A stretch of DNA of 64,000 bases, from NCBI GenBank assembly GCA_033026295.1, contig CM065169.1:10522462-10586461 (forward strand). Reading direction: 5' to 3'. Below the pieces are notes generated by a model that worked only from the letters and a program-made list of their open reading frames with translations, was not told the origin of the DNA and searched no databases. This DNA comes from Channa striata (Eukaryota; Chordata; Actinopteri; Anabantiformes; Channidae). The position numbers were made by a program, and so were the translations under genes. This document shows, one piece after another, positions 26,278 to 39,959 of this stretch (the first letter of the stretch is position 1; each line of letters opens with the position of its first letter).

Positions 26278-27509
26278 GGGTGGCTCTGATGGACTGAAAA
26301 GAACATTCTGGGAAAAGAAGGGGTGGGGATGGAGGGATGTGATATGGACTTGAGGCCAGCAGCCTGTAGCCTATCTGGCCTATCAGAGGCTGGGCGCTTG
26401 ATTCAGCTGGACTGGCAAGAAAAGTGTACTTTAATTTTCCTCTTTTGTAGGGAATTTCTAATTTATTACTATTTGTTCTTCCTTATCTGTTTTCCCCCAT
26501 CCCCTCCTTTTTTTTCTTTCAGTTTATTATTTTTGTTTCCTAAATGGGAACATTTTGCTGTTTGGGCAGTCTTACCAGCATTATTTATTCCCACCGCCTT
26601 TTAACTTTATTTTACCCATTTTGTTACTAGGCTGGTATATGCAGGCAAGGCCTTTCTGTTCAGACATCGCTGCTCTCATAGAGCTTGGAGACAAACCTTT
26701 TTATTTAAACGTTTTCATTTTGAATTTTGGAGTGCCTTTTTTTTTTTCCAGAAAGCTTCTTTTCCAGTGGCTTTCATCAACAACCTTTTTTTTTTTTTTT
26801 TTTTTAATGTTGTCTTTTTTTTCCCTGGGGGGATTTGCCCCACAGCCTGGTGGCTAAGTTGTCTGTGCTTTGATGGAAGGGAGGGGTTAGGCAGTTTTTC
26901 TTGTTTGTTTAGTTTTTTTTCCCCATTCTCTTCTCTCTCTCTCCCCATCACTGTAAGTCAACCAGCCCCCAGCCAAGAGGGTAAGATAGCATTAGATTAG
27001 AAAGGAGGAGGTGGGGGCACTTCCTGACATTGGAATACTTGAAACACTCGACTCAACTCTGTGTCGCTCTCTTTAACGCTGCTCACTCACTCTATAGCCT
27101 GAACAGGTGTTTGGAAACTGGATCCTGTTGGTTTTTTTTTTTTTTTTTTTTTCTGAATGTCTAAAAAAATATCCCCCCCCCAACACCCTCACATTTTCTC
27201 CCACTTGCCCCTACTCTCACCCCCCCCCCATGCCTGTTGCAAGGTGTATGGCTCTCTCTTACCCGGTTCTTTTTGCCTCCTACCATCTCACTGCTTGACA
27301 CTACATGGCCCCTGCCCCTGGCCTCCCTCAGGGTTTGGGGTGTGAAATGCACAATCAATGCAATATTCATGGACTCAACTGTTTTTTATTTTTTCAACAA
27401 CTATTGTACAGCATGTTTTTTTTTTTCTTTCTCTTTGTGTGCGTGAATTTTTTTCCTCCCAATTTGCATTAATTTATTTGTAAACATGTAGACATTCCAC
27501 GCTCTGTGG

Positions 27510-27527
27510 TTATTTATTTATTTATTG
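27510..27527 (+). promoter_or_regulatory. pim3: AU-rich mRNA-instability element in the pim3 3' UTR
   Basis: Overlapping ATTTA pentamers form a TTATTTATTTATTTATTG core, the class II AU-rich element type. A weaker AATTTATTTG lies just upstream at about 27472. Such elements recruit decay factors such as TTP and give short mRNA half-life, which is known for Pim-family transcripts. The position in the distal 3' UTR and on the sense strand supports function here. Confidence 0.7.
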
Positions 27528-27952
27528 TAAGTGCTTAAAATCCAACCCCTCCCCTTAAAAATTTGCATATCCTACTTGGCCTTTGGTTTGCATTCCTATA
27601 AGTTATTTTTACATTTCAACCTTTTTCTGTTTTGGGGGGGGATGTGGAGGATGCACTGAAGCAGTCGTCAATGTAAAGGAGGAAAAAAAAACAAGTTTAC
27701 TTAAAATTGAGAAGAGCATTTGAATGTTATTTAAATACGTTTTTAAAAAGTTCTTTGGTAATGTTGAATGGATAAGTATCAGAGAAATCCATCTGGTTTC
27801 TGTACTGTCAAGAATAATTTGAGTTCAGTAGAAAGCAGGTGCAACAGCTTTCATAGTTGTCACATAGCCTCATATTGGATACCTTTCAGTTTAGGTGTGT
27901 GACTTGTGGCTGTGAAGAATGGATATTGCTATTTTTTGATACAAATGTTTCA

Positions 27953-27958
27953 ATTAAA
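27953..27958 (+). terminator. pim3: ATTAAA poly(A) signal of pim3
   Basis: ATTAAA is the commonest variant of AATAAA. A TG-rich stretch (TGTCTGGTGTCTC) begins about 25 nt downstream, the usual downstream element. Sequence beyond it loses the T-rich 3' UTR character. Confidence 0.65.
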
Positions 27959-27980
27959 CTCCCATTTTTATGTACAGAAA

Positions 27981-30900
27981 TATGTCTGGTGTCTCGGTCA
28001 TTTAATTCCGTTTTGAGGCGTTCCCGCAGGCGAGCCTGACACAAGTCCTCGTACAGCACGTGGTTCATTTACGCCGCCTATACAAGTACTAATAGGATTT
28101 CCACGTGACACAACTGTCAGCGTGGCTGCTAAGGAGAATCATCATAGGAGCCATTAACTGGGTGACAACCTCCAACAACCATTGGGGATAACAAGAGACA
28201 GATGTGTCTCCAGAGCTGTGCAGAGCGAGTGATGCTGGCATGATGGAGAAAAAGCGAGAGTGGGGGGATGTTATGCATCATCACACACTTGCACACACAC
28301 ATGCAGTCTCTACAATATAACTAATTGCTTTTCCATTTTATGCCTCCTGTTTGTTTTTCTTACCTACTGTACAATAGTATAAATCATTCCATTATCGGAC
28401 GCAGGAAGGCCAGGATTGGCAGGAGGTTTATAACACGATGTGTCTATGCATGTGCTTGAAGTGTTTATGCGTTTCCAGGAAGCAGGAGTGAGTGTTTTGG
28501 TCCTGTGTGTATTTCTCTGAGGAGGTGCTGCCCCCTCTGGCCGGGCTGTGCCACCAGCTGTCACTTGTCATACTTGTGATGTGACCACAGGGAAAACACG
28601 GGCACTTTTAGACTTCATCTGGTTCCCTGATCTTCTCAAGAATCTAGCTCCCAGTGAAGGAACTCGCATAAATATATGAATGTACATTCTAAACATATTA
28701 CACTAATTAAGACATTAAAGCAGATGTCTATTAAAATTCTAATTATATTCAATAAGTACATCAGTACTTATTTACAGTAAATTGAGCTTCATTAAAAATC
28801 ACCTACAAAATCTCAATAATTTATCTGTACAAATTTTGAAATTGAGCTTTAAAGGAAACAATCCATAAAACACGGCTGCACCACCTGTAATAAAACACAG
28901 AGGTTTAATGATCACCGGTGACAGACTCAATACGTTGACATCTGTTTTTCTAAATGCACCCCTGGTAATCCTCTATTGTCTTCATCACTCTGGGTTTTTT
29001 TGAGATGCAAATGACCAGCAACTTGTCTTCATCAGAATCCCTTCTGCTCAGGCTGTCTGAATAGTGAGGCCTCAGCCACCCTCACCATGAAATCCTCATT
29101 AAATGGAACGGGGGCGCATGTCATCCTGTTGTCTCCTTCAGTGGAAGTTTGATCACACAGGATATAATCCATCACTGTCACTTTGTCGGGATCTTATAAA
29201 AGTTTAATGGTTGGATGCCATTTAAATATTCCTTATTGGCACTTACCATATCTGTATCTAAAATATAACAGATTGAGGGTGCAATTGTTTAGAATATTAT
29301 AAATGTCTTTTTAGTATTATCTATTAGAACAATTTCAACAACTTTTGCACCGAAATAAAGGTATGCAGGTAAGCCACTGTAACACCCACAGCAGTATGAG
29401 GGTATACATCACCAGATGAAAAGAAGTGCAACGTGGAGAAGGAGAGAACGTGAATAACACTGATATATAAATGAATAGGTTTAGTGAGCACGGGCACCAG
29501 TGCACATATGACAACAATGCTGCCACTTGCATAAAAAAATTCAACTAACAAAGGAAAGTGTTGATGATTTTCCTAGTTCAACTGTTCACCACAGGCTAAA
29601 TTTTAAGCAGGTGTACTCGCAAAGAGTCAAACCATGAAGTAACAGCACGCTGCATTGTGATTGGTCACAGGCAGTCTTATCACTTCCCCAAAGTTGGACA
29701 AATTAATCTGGGGCCAAGACAAAACGAATACCACTTATTCATAGAGCAAAATACATCATTGATGTGAAATGGCTGACTGACGGGTTGTTGGTTTGAAAAA
29801 ATCAAAAATCAGTCTGAAAAATCCCCATCTGGTGTGTAAAGACTTTAAAGTTTGATTTGAAAAACAAAAAAGCAAAGTAGAATATTTTCCCAAAGTTTCA
29901 ACTAGTTCTTTTATCCATTCATTGTGTAGTTATGCAAACTCTGTCATCTGTGAAGATACAGTGTGGAACAAGCATCAGTGGCGCTAGACAATCATGGCGA
30001 GTTGTCTCCCTCCTCTGAGGCTCAGTTTACTCGCCTATTGCAATGATTAATCAGTGTTTTTATCATTTTTTTCATTTATATCCATGTAATTTTTAGCTGA
30101 GCTCATTGCAATCAAATTGTTACTCTATGCTCTGAACAAAAAAGCTGGCACCTACAGGCTTTTCGCGGTGGCCTTTGTAGGTGACAACTCGACAGACATG
30201 GAGGAAGATGCCAGATGGACTCTGAGCCTGAGGGGCACAGATGGGTGGGTGGGTGGCACCCACACAGGCTGCGGCAGCACCGGCACCAAGACGAGGAAAA
30301 GATGAGACAGATAACACACACTGCCAGTGATACTACACTTCACACTACTGCCGTCAGTGTGTGCCCGTGCGTCTGACCCTTTAAATTACGACGTGCTGCC
30401 ATTTAGATGCATGGGTGCATGTTGCTGAATGTGTGTACAAGCTTCATAACCTTGAAGTCTGGGGAAAGTAAAGCGAGTCATGAGAGCCGGGTTGTATTTT
30501 TATCATTAAGGAAGCAGTTACAGCTCACTCACACCTTTTAAATTTTGCTGATATTTGACACTGACAAGATCCCATCCAGCTGCCAGTCTGCAGATTTCTC
30601 TTCAGATGACAAGTTGGAAGAAATGTGGACATACTAAAATAAAAGGGAGGACAGGATGCACATCAGGGAGTCAAATGCAGATGTCTTATTCTTATGGCCA
30701 ATGTGAAAAGCAATAGCTGCTAAAAATTACTTACATATTTCAAAGACATTCCTGATGCTTTCATGACAGGTCAACAGTGCAACAATGTTTCAATATTAAA
30801 TCAACTGAGTCTATTTTCATGTATTTTGGTGATTAGATATGATTTAATGCCACAACTGTGAATATTATTGCATTTATGAGGTTGCCAGGTTTGCACACAC

Positions 30901-32879
30901 TAATATTCATCACCTAATCATGTCTTGATAAGAAAACTTCTCAGTGTTCCAGAAATTCAAGTCCTTTGTATCAAGTCTAATTCAAGTCTGAAGTTATGAA
31001 TAGCATGTCAAAGTGAGGCCTTTTATCCATTTATCAAGCAAATTTAATGTCCTCAAAAACAAAACAACTCCAGTCATGTGACTCCAGTCCCCCACCTTTG
31101 GTGTACAAACATCAATATGAGCTGCAGCTCTGGGCTGGAGGCTTTGCGTGCTCTCACACTCCTCTCCCACACTGAAGGTAACAAATATAACCTATGATTC
31201 ATCTCTTTGTGTAAAACTGCGGATTTATTCAGCCTGAAATATCTTTTCAGCTTGTCTGCACCTCTACACCAGCTTACATCTCTCCTAAAAGAAGCAGACC
31301 CAACATAAGAAATGAGGGAGGGATAACAGCTTTGACCTTGATCCACGTGGTCAGTCCATTATTGAACTGAGGGAGACAGACATTTGGTTTGATAAAACGC
31401 CAAAAATATACAGCTAATATGCAGCTACAAAAGAGGAAGGAAATCTCGCATGTCCTCAATGCACCTGAAGGTCACATGCCTTTCCTTTAAAGCCTGTTTG
31501 TGTACTTATAGTTTGTCTTTGTTATCAGCCTTCAGGGATCCGCTGTGCTTGACTACCTACTCTGGAGGCCTCCTGCTCGCTGTTACCTAGAGCCCAGCCT
31601 CCACAGGGACTTTCCACTGGTCTGTGTTCATTAAAAGCTGTACCACTGCCAGAGAGGAGTACCTGGCTGTCCAGCTGGTGGGAACATGCTGCCGCCTTTA
31701 TGCGCACTGAAGGAACTCATTGTTCTGGGTGGACGGGACACGCTGTAAACATAAGCGCAGAGTGTGTTTTACGACATGCAGAAAGAAAGAAAGAGACGAG
31801 CAGCAGCAACACACAAACACACAGCACATAAGACACAACGCACACAAGCGGATCCCTCTGAGATCAAATAGACACATGGCTACAAAGCCAATCAGTCCCG
31901 TGTTCTCGGCTGCTGTTGTCAAGCACCCAAACAATTAGATCAACAAGTGCAGCAGGTGAACCGAGGTGACTGTGACAGCTTAATATTCCCGTGTCAGAAC
32001 AACTCGTCCATTACGTCTAATTGTGAGCGTGCGCACGAGAAGGGGAGAAGAAAGAAGGCAGGGAATGCAAAAAGTGAGGTGAGAGGAAAGAGGGAGCGTT
32101 CGTGTGTGTGTGTGTGGGTCTGGGTAGGTGTGTGTGCGTGCAAGCGAAGAAGAAAAAGAGATCTTAATCGTTGCAGTCTTTTTACAAGCTTGTAATGTGA
32201 TCAAAGGAATGGTTGACCTGATGCTCATTTCGCCCTGTGGCTGTTATCTACGTCTCCAACATAATGAGTCTTATTTGCGGATGGAACGGGACACCGCGTT
32301 TGAAAGCATTGTCCTAAAACAGAATGTTGTTGTACATCAGTGTGCTGTTGTATCATTAACAAGAAGAACTCTTACAGTACCGTGGTGGTAATGATTAAAG
32401 TGCAAACTCTAACGAGACACCTCGCAACAAGAAACATCATAAAATAGAGTAGAATCATCCGACAAGCATCAATTTTAACACAGATCTTAACACGTGTTAA
32501 AAGGTGCAATAGACTGGATGTTCTGCTTGTAGCTTGAAGAAATCTGAAGAAAAAAGTGTGCAGAACCTCTGCTGGGGAAGACTAGACCGTGGTCTGGTGT
32601 ATTCTGCTTGGGGTTTCTTGAGCCCATAACTTGACCTGTTTGGCCAAACTGACACTGTTTCACATCACATTACATTAACTACATCCTTGTCCATGACACT
32701 GATCTAAATGACAGGTAAGTATGTGCAGGTAGTTCTGGAATCACATGACGTTACATAAAATGTTTGGTGGTAGCATTTATGCAGACTACAGAACGACACA
32801 ATGTTATGTATGCAAACACATATGTCAAAGATGGTGTATCAGAGCCCTTACAGAGCTTTAGAAGTTCTCTGAATCTGAA
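27981..32879. other. Intergenic DNA downstream of pim3
   Basis: No gene is recognised. ORFs reach only about 90 codons and show no domain or splice support. TG-rich simple sequence lies at 32101-32140. Confidence 0.6.
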
Positions 32880-33200
32880 AACCTGGCAGATCTGGCAGAG
32901 CCCATCTGAGCCGCATCATGGCACCTAGATAACACCATCCCTATGGTGAAGCACAGTGGTGGCAGTACATGTGAAAGCTAAAGTCACTTTGGAGTGGCTT
33001 CAAGTTACAAGTTTCCCAGAGCGCCGTAAGACATCTGTGAAGAGACGTGAGGACGACAATTTACACTTTCAATAGAGTCTGATGGAGATTGAGACGATCT
33101 GTCGGCAACAGCTGGATAAACCAATCAAATCTACGAGTGAGATACATGTATGGACCCAAGAAGGTGTAGACTGATTGGAAAAAATGATGATGTAAAGTCA
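32880..33200 (+). mobile_element. Highly decayed Tc1/mariner-type transposase fragment
   Basis: ACACCATCCCTATGGTGAAG and the following CACAGTGGTGGCAG (about 32932-32964) match the conserved Tc1 transposase segment around NTIPMVKHSGGS. Downstream stretches near 33050-33180 resemble the C-terminal part (a GAGATTGAGACGATCTGT block and CCCAAGAAGGTGTAGACTGA). The frame is broken repeatedly and no terminal repeats are recognised. Confidence 0.6.
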
Positions 33201-34914
33201 CACCTGGGTGACGCTGTAGAGCTTTTAAGCCATGTTAAAGAGCAATGTCTGAGAACTTTGATCTATAAGTAGATAACTCAAATTCCCATGAAATTATCTA
33301 GATAAGTTTATGATTCCAGCCAATATATTCAATGGAGTTAGGTGATCAAATTACTTTCTCTCAACATCATCATCCATGATGGAAACATTTTTTGCATGCG
33401 TGTGATGTTCAGTGTATTGAGTGGTTGAAAATGGATACAGACCTCCTTATTCATTATAATACCATCATCAGATCAACATTCATTCATACATCAAAGCACA
33501 TGCCAAATCAACGGAACACATTCTGCTGTGGCGAACTCTGAAGGGACAAGCTGAAAGCCACTGATCTTTAAGGTGCTGCACTCGAGTACGACTCCACTAC
33601 CAACTTTGACCAGAACCGAGCAGAATTATCACCTTTCTGAAAGTTTCAACTTAAAAACTGAGAAAATCATAACCTTGTAAAAGTAGAGTTCATGGTAGAG
33701 CTGCTGTATTGGGCAGCAGTAAATTGCACAGGTGGTCATAATGTAGATATGTTGTCACTGTAAGAAAGCACAGTGACTCTGTGGTCACACAATCCAAAGA
33801 CATCCATGTCAGAATGAAGAGAGCAGTCGGTGACGGAGTGTTTCCTTTTGGCACAATGCATGGTGGGATAGGCGGCAACCCCATGTGACCTTGCAATAAA
33901 CAGAATGAATGTTCTCATGGTTGAGAGAGCTGCGGGGGTCCCTGTCTGTCAGGTTTGGTTACAGGACCGAGTGCTCCTTTGAACTCAAGACAAACTTAGC
34001 CCCTGTGGATACCCAAAGTGTATCGGCAGAGAAGGCACAGACCTTGTAGACAATGTGTGGAGACGAGTATAACTGGACGAGGGCCTTTATTCTTTCACCG
34101 ATGCCTCTTGTGCTGCAGTTAGGTGTGGTTTTGCCCCTTTGTGGCACTTTGGTGTCAGCTACACCCTTTCTCTGGGTATACTCTCGTAGCCCAGGGCGCT
34201 GAGAATGAACGCGATTTCAAATTTCAGGAAGGAAATTCGGAAAAAAGTGGACAACTTGAATGAATTGAAATAAAAACGAACCACCTGTGTGACAGTTTAA
34301 AGGTGATCTGTCACTAGAAGCAACCCCTTTATCTTTACATCATCACGTCCATTTTTCATGCAAAAAATGAAACTTGAGTACATAAAAAATACTTTAAACT
34401 CCAAATTGTGACTGGTAATAGACAAAGACAAAGCACTTGGTGACACGTAGAACATTTTGGATAAAACCAGAGTTTGTGAAAAATCGAAAAGATTATAATA
34501 AGCAAGACGTCTGAAAAATATACATCAGTGTCTTTTGAGGGTGACAGGATGAGACTGGTTTGTTATGACTCACAACTATTGTATATAGCAATCAAGCCAA
34601 ATGTATAATGTTGTAGGGTCACTAACTTTCAAATTGATGTTTTTCTTGCACCACCTCAGCACTGAATTTGAAAGTTTTGGCAAGACAGGATAGTCATTTT
34701 AGATTTCCAATTCCTTCAGAATAATTTCAAGACTTTGTCCTCAGAGCCCAGACTGTCTCTTTGGAGAAAAAAAAACAAGGCGAGCGGCTGAGTAGAAGGG
34801 TTATATCACAGCAGTGAAAACAAATCCACTTCCCTTTTATTTGAACTGAGTAAATATCACTACGTGATAGAAGGATGCAGTTTACACAAGCGGGGCTCTG
34901 ATTACAAGCTGTGA

Positions 34915-35015
34915 GAATGGCGGCGCGTACAGCCTCACATTCAGGGCTGTCACGAAAGCTGGCGCGTCTCATAGATGACGATGATTCAAGGACGCGTGTT
35001 CGCCACAGGTATGTA
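34915..35015 (+). other. Orphan CpG-rich patch resembling a first coding exon
   Basis: GAGAATGGCGGCGCG gives an ATG at 34918 followed by an open frame (MAARTASHSGLSRKL...) of about 31 codons. It ends at CGCCACAG followed by GTATGT, a good splice donor at 35008-35009. The patch is CpG-rich while its flanks are not. I do not recognise the peptide and cannot find a partner exon. The minus strand is also open here. It could be a lncRNA/gene 5' end, an enhancer CpG patch, or chance. Confidence 0.25.
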
Positions 35016-38000
35016 ACAACCACTTCAGGCTGAGCCCAGCTCCCCTCCTGCAACCAGGAATGTATGGGAGCAGCTCAGAGAGGGGAGCAAACCGCCACTG
35101 TGCGGGGAAACGACTCCTTCATTTCTGCTCCTCGCCCAGGCCTCCTCCTCCTCCACCACATAAGTCGGTGCGCCGTAGGGCTTCACTTCCACAACTCGTT
35201 CATCCTGAGAATATATGGGCCTGGGAGGACCCTGGGAATCGGAGGGAACAGAGAAGAGAAAATTATGGGCGTCGTTTTGCTGTCTAAGAACGAAAATGTG
35301 CTGAGAAATGAAACCGAGACCTTTGCATGACTCTAATAACCAAGTGCAGATACTTTTGATGACTGTAAAACAAAAACTAAAACCCTAAGAAGTTATTTTA
35401 TTATGACTGATTCTCCGCAGCTGTACACACACATTGATGTTGGCGTTTGTCCATCTCCAGTAGAAGTGGGGCCTCTGTCGTATTGAGGTGGGCGACCTGA
35501 CAAATGTAAATTGATTTACTGTAAATCCTCAAGTGTCCCCAAACTCTAACTTAAGTTACTCCTGTTTGCAAGTTGCACTTTATAATTTTAAGAGGAAATT
35601 AATAACGTGAAAGTCCAAAAACCTGTTACAGGCTTCTTGTCCATTAGCTCTGCCGAGAGCCAAGCTGAGGGAACGAGGCAAACGTCACTTCATCAGTTTA
35701 CATCAGTCGGCTGGTTGTGTGACGTTTGCTTTAAACACTAACCAGCCAGTGAACTTTTACTACAAGCAGGTTCCTTCTGTCAATCAGTTGAAGCAATACT
35801 GTACTTTATTATTGTTGATGCTAAAGCTAAGCTGTCTGCCCTCAGTGACAGTTGAAAAATTAATAATTTAACACAAGAATTGTGTGATCAGATTGACGAT
35901 TAGTGGTCTACCAGTGTGTATAAACCATCTTATCCAATCCTTCCATGGTTAACGTGCCCTAAAAGGCTGCAGAACATAAAGCGGAACACACACCAACACA
36001 TTTCATTAGTCGTCAAGTCAATTTTTTTCAATCTATGCGCATAAAATGTTTCATGTTAAAGGTTTTTATGTAATTTAAGATGTCCATCTAAAAAACACAG
36101 AAACAAATATTTAAGGGTTAATGAAAACATCCGCCTTCCCATGTTTTTTAATTATTAATCAGCCGTGTAGGGATCACACTGCCACCGTCATCCTGCTCTG
36201 GTCAACGTGACTGTGTTCAGCCGAGCATCGGAGCTCAAGGTGTGACTCAGCATTACTAGACGTCCACACCAGCCTCACTTTCTCCCCCCTTTAGAAAAAG
36301 CAAAAAAAAACCAAACAACAAAAACGTCATGGAACAGCTCTGGAACAGAGTGACCCCGATGCAGTGACAGCATGTGACCGATACAAACGCCGCTGAATCA
36401 GAGACAGAAACACTGTGAAGAGCTTCTGTTGTGTGTCTGGAAGTGCTTTCGCTTTTCTTCTTTTCATTGAGAGAAACATGAGCATGTTCTCACCCTTAGG
36501 TTATTTTTAGTCTTGTTTTTACCTCACAGGCTTCTCATGGTTTATGCGATACCGTCGGCCCTGACAACACATGGGACAGGAACGTGCAGACAATGCTTCC
36601 TAACAATAATATTAACAACAATAACTTGAACAATCATTATTATTCTTCTATCCTTCCTCTTCCTCACCTTTAACCAGCTTTCCCTCAACTCCGCTTCACC
36701 TCCTCCTCCCCCTTGTTTACCTGGGGCTGCGTAGCCACAGTGATGGACACGGTTGCCACAGTGATCACGTTACAACTAGGCCGGCCAGTTCCGAGAAAGG
36801 GGAAACAAGGGATTCCCAATAATGAGCCACTATTGTTCCCAAAAGGCTCTCTCTTTCTCAGTGTCATCCTGTTCCCATGACACACACAAGAACATACAGA
36901 CACACAAGGAAACGTGAAGGCACAAATGCATCCATACATGCAAATGAACACATGAATGGACATGGGAAATTGTAAACACACTACAGAGTGCCGAAGAGAT
37001 GGTGTGTTTTGTAGATTATGTACATGGTGAAAAACAATTGCCAGAAGTAAAAATCAATTTTTAGGTTATAAACAAACTTCAGCATCACCGTCACTCTTCC
37101 AACGTATAATCAGATTTAGCACGATGACATCTTCTACAGAGGGCCTTTCCTTGCACAGTGATCATGAGCAAAGGTGGTAGATGACGTTCAGTGTTTCTGA
37201 CAGCTTCTGTAGTGTCACTCATTAGCAACCGCCTCTGATGAGGCCTGTGGAGCTCAAAAAAAGAATGAGTGGGTTGTTTTACTGGTGACTTTCATGTTGC
37301 AGAATAAAACATGGAAATCGCTTGATCGTGTCTTAGCATCAGGGCTTATTTCAGACACTGTTTAAAAAAAACAAAGATATGGTATTTGGTTTCCAGGTTT
37401 TAGGGCTCAATCCTCAATCTTAGGACAATCTGAGCCGGTAATCGATCGAGTCCCCCCTAAATTCTGTGCAACCTGACATTACAAAACATCATAAAACATG
37501 CAACATGCACCACAATTGTCTTTAAAAAAAACTGTTGTAAATCAGCCATTAAAAATCTAATTAAAAAGTAGCATTTGTTAAACCACTGCAAACATGATTT
37601 AATCTCATTTAAACTTAAAGTTTTACTCCAGATTATGATATTGTTCTTATTTATGGTGAAATTGGTGGAAAAGTCACCTTTCACAAAAGAGTCTCATTAT
37701 TTCCATTCTTCCATCGTCACCAGAGCTACCAAACAACAACCTAACAATTTATGTTCTTACATCCACCCCCTCTGGTCTTATGTGGCCATTTCTGTGCATG
37801 TTCTCTGTGCCCCCTCCACTGACTCCTCTCCCACCTGGGAGGTGCACCTGTGTGCCATCCACCTTACTTATCTGGGTCTTTATTAGTCTTGCGCTTCCTG
37901 CTGTAGTTGTCAAAGCTTTGCCCTTAGTCCGGTGTTGGTTTATTGTGCTCTCCACTCATCAGTCATCCACTGCAGCCCCTCCGTTCTCCACCTGCTCCAC

Positions 38001-39922
38001 TGTTGTTTGATGGCTGTTGTCAGCCCTTTTCCAGCATTGTTTATTTCCCTCAGAGCGGAGAACTGTATCTACTGTTCAATCCAAGCTGCCTGTGTGTCTG
38101 TGCCCTTAAATCCAACTCTTAGTAAAAACGTGACCGTTTCTTTTTGAATAGTTTTTGTCTTAGCTTTTCTTTCTGTACTGTGCCTTTACACATGTCCCAA
38201 GTACATGCACAAAGACAAATGATGATCCACATGTGACATTAGAGTAGAAATATCCAATTTCCCAAACATTGTATGTAGGATATCAGGGAGCTGCTAGTAA
38301 TGTGCAGGAGACTCCAAGATCTTCCAGGAGGGATAGAATTTTTATAAAGGTATTTCGGTGACGTTCTGCATAAAAGCAGGTTTAAACTGTGGTGGAACAG
38401 AAACCAAAGTTATCAACTGTGGGACACTTTTCTGCCACAAAACACACCTGGAGAAAGGCTCCAACGTGGGGACAACAGACAAGACAAATCACCGTGATAA
38501 AGGCTGGTGCCTCCAGCTTTAAGGCAAATGAACAAAAGATTCAAGGTGAGACAGATTAATCAAAGATAGTTGCTGGTATAAATCACACAGAGGCCTGATT
38601 TTCCATTAGCATGACAACATTTATTATGACCACTACAGCTGCCTTTGATTTATTGCTGTTGTTGCAATTTTCACATTCACACAAATTTCATTGCAAAAAA
38701 TGCCCAAAAGCATCTCAACATGCAGCACAATTTGTTTGGAGAGCTGCTGCAAAATCTGGAGCTTTACGCTGCGAGAAGGACGTAGTTCAGTTGTGCCGTG
38801 CTGTGCTGGGCCATAAATGAGACCTAAAGAGCATTTACCCAAACTCTGTTTTGCTTTGATCGTGCCATCACAGTGGTTGAGTATTGGACACAGCATGGAG
38901 GTCCATGTTGCTCGTGCTCCTCATAGAGAACGTGCAGATTTCCATGCGGCCACTTTGTGCCCGTGAGCAGGACTGATGCGTGTGTCATAAAAAGCAAAGA
39001 GAAGAAAAAATGCACCGAGATGAGGTCAGTGCTGAGCGGCTCACTCCAACTGCTGCGTTAGAAGTCGCCTCTGCTTCTCTGACTCTGCTGCAGCCGAGCA
39101 CGAATTCCCACAGGCTTTTTGACTTTATTTATTTCTTTTTTTGGCAACCCAGTGTACCACAAGTATCAGGCTTTAGTTTTATAGGAAGCGAGTGTGTGCA
39201 ATGCAGCATAACCTGCAGCAGGGAGCTCAGATGCTGCCCAAACAGAAACTAGGTCACATCTAGTGTCATAACACACAACAGTAAAGTGGAAATATGGTTG
39301 TGCAGCGAGGCCTACTTTCTGCCTCTTTCTGCAACCTTGCTGTTTTCTAAAGTTACACGGCACACAGAAAACATAATCCAACTATTGACTGAACAATCCT
39401 TTGGATGCACAAATAATGTTTTATATGTTGCATGTATCAAAGGCCGCAGGGACGCACACATTTATGAAAAGAGCTTTGTATTTTACAAGCATCAAATGGC
39501 TTTTTCTTTCATAAAATGGAGATACAGCAAGGATTCTCCTGTTAAATCCAGAAGATTTCAGGTCCACCATGTAAAACAGAACAGGTCAGTGAATCAATAA
39601 GGCCTACCTGAACACAGAGATGCGTTTCTGTTTTTTCATGTGATCCTTGTATTTTGTTCGCAGGTTGAGTACGAGCACACAAACTCAAAATAACTTTTTA
39701 CCAAAGCACCTTGCTCTCTGGTTCTCTGCCAAACAAGAGAGAAAAGCAAATGCACAGAGAGTAAGAGGAAAACTCTGGAAATCAACCAGAAACAGCTACT
39801 AATGTGGGTGTTTGTGTGTTCAGGTGGATGGCAAAGGTCCCACAAGATTTTGTTACTCAATAATGTACCAGGGATGTGGACACTTCCCGAGCTTTACAAA
39901 AATTAGGAAGAAGAGGAGGCAA

Positions 39923-39959
39923 AGAGGCTGTTAGTTTAGGAACTAAACTAACAGCCTCT
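39923..39959. repeat. Perfect inverted repeat (17-bp stem, 3-nt loop)
   Basis: AGAGGCTGTTAGTTTAG (39923-39939), loop GAA, then CTAAACTAACAGCCTCT (39943-39959), with no mismatch. This is the strongest hairpin in the window. Confidence 0.9.

Larger units (their letters stand above)
26278..27980 (+). other. pim3: pim3 3' untranslated region
   Basis: This is the stretch from the pim3 stop codon to an inferred cleavage point just after the ATTAAA signal and before a TG-rich stretch (around 27983-27995). It is T-rich and full of homopolymers, including 20 T at 26786-26805 and 21 T at 27132-27152, and C runs near 27172-27181 and 27221-27229. No reading frame continues. Pim mRNAs generally have long, regulated 3' UTRs, so about 1.7 kb is reasonable. 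The exact end is inferred. Confidence 0.7.

Noticed and set aside
34727..35053. 108-codon minus-strand ORF opposite the CpG patch
   Set aside because: No acceptor or start context and no recognised peptide; more likely the shadow of the plus-strand patch or chance.
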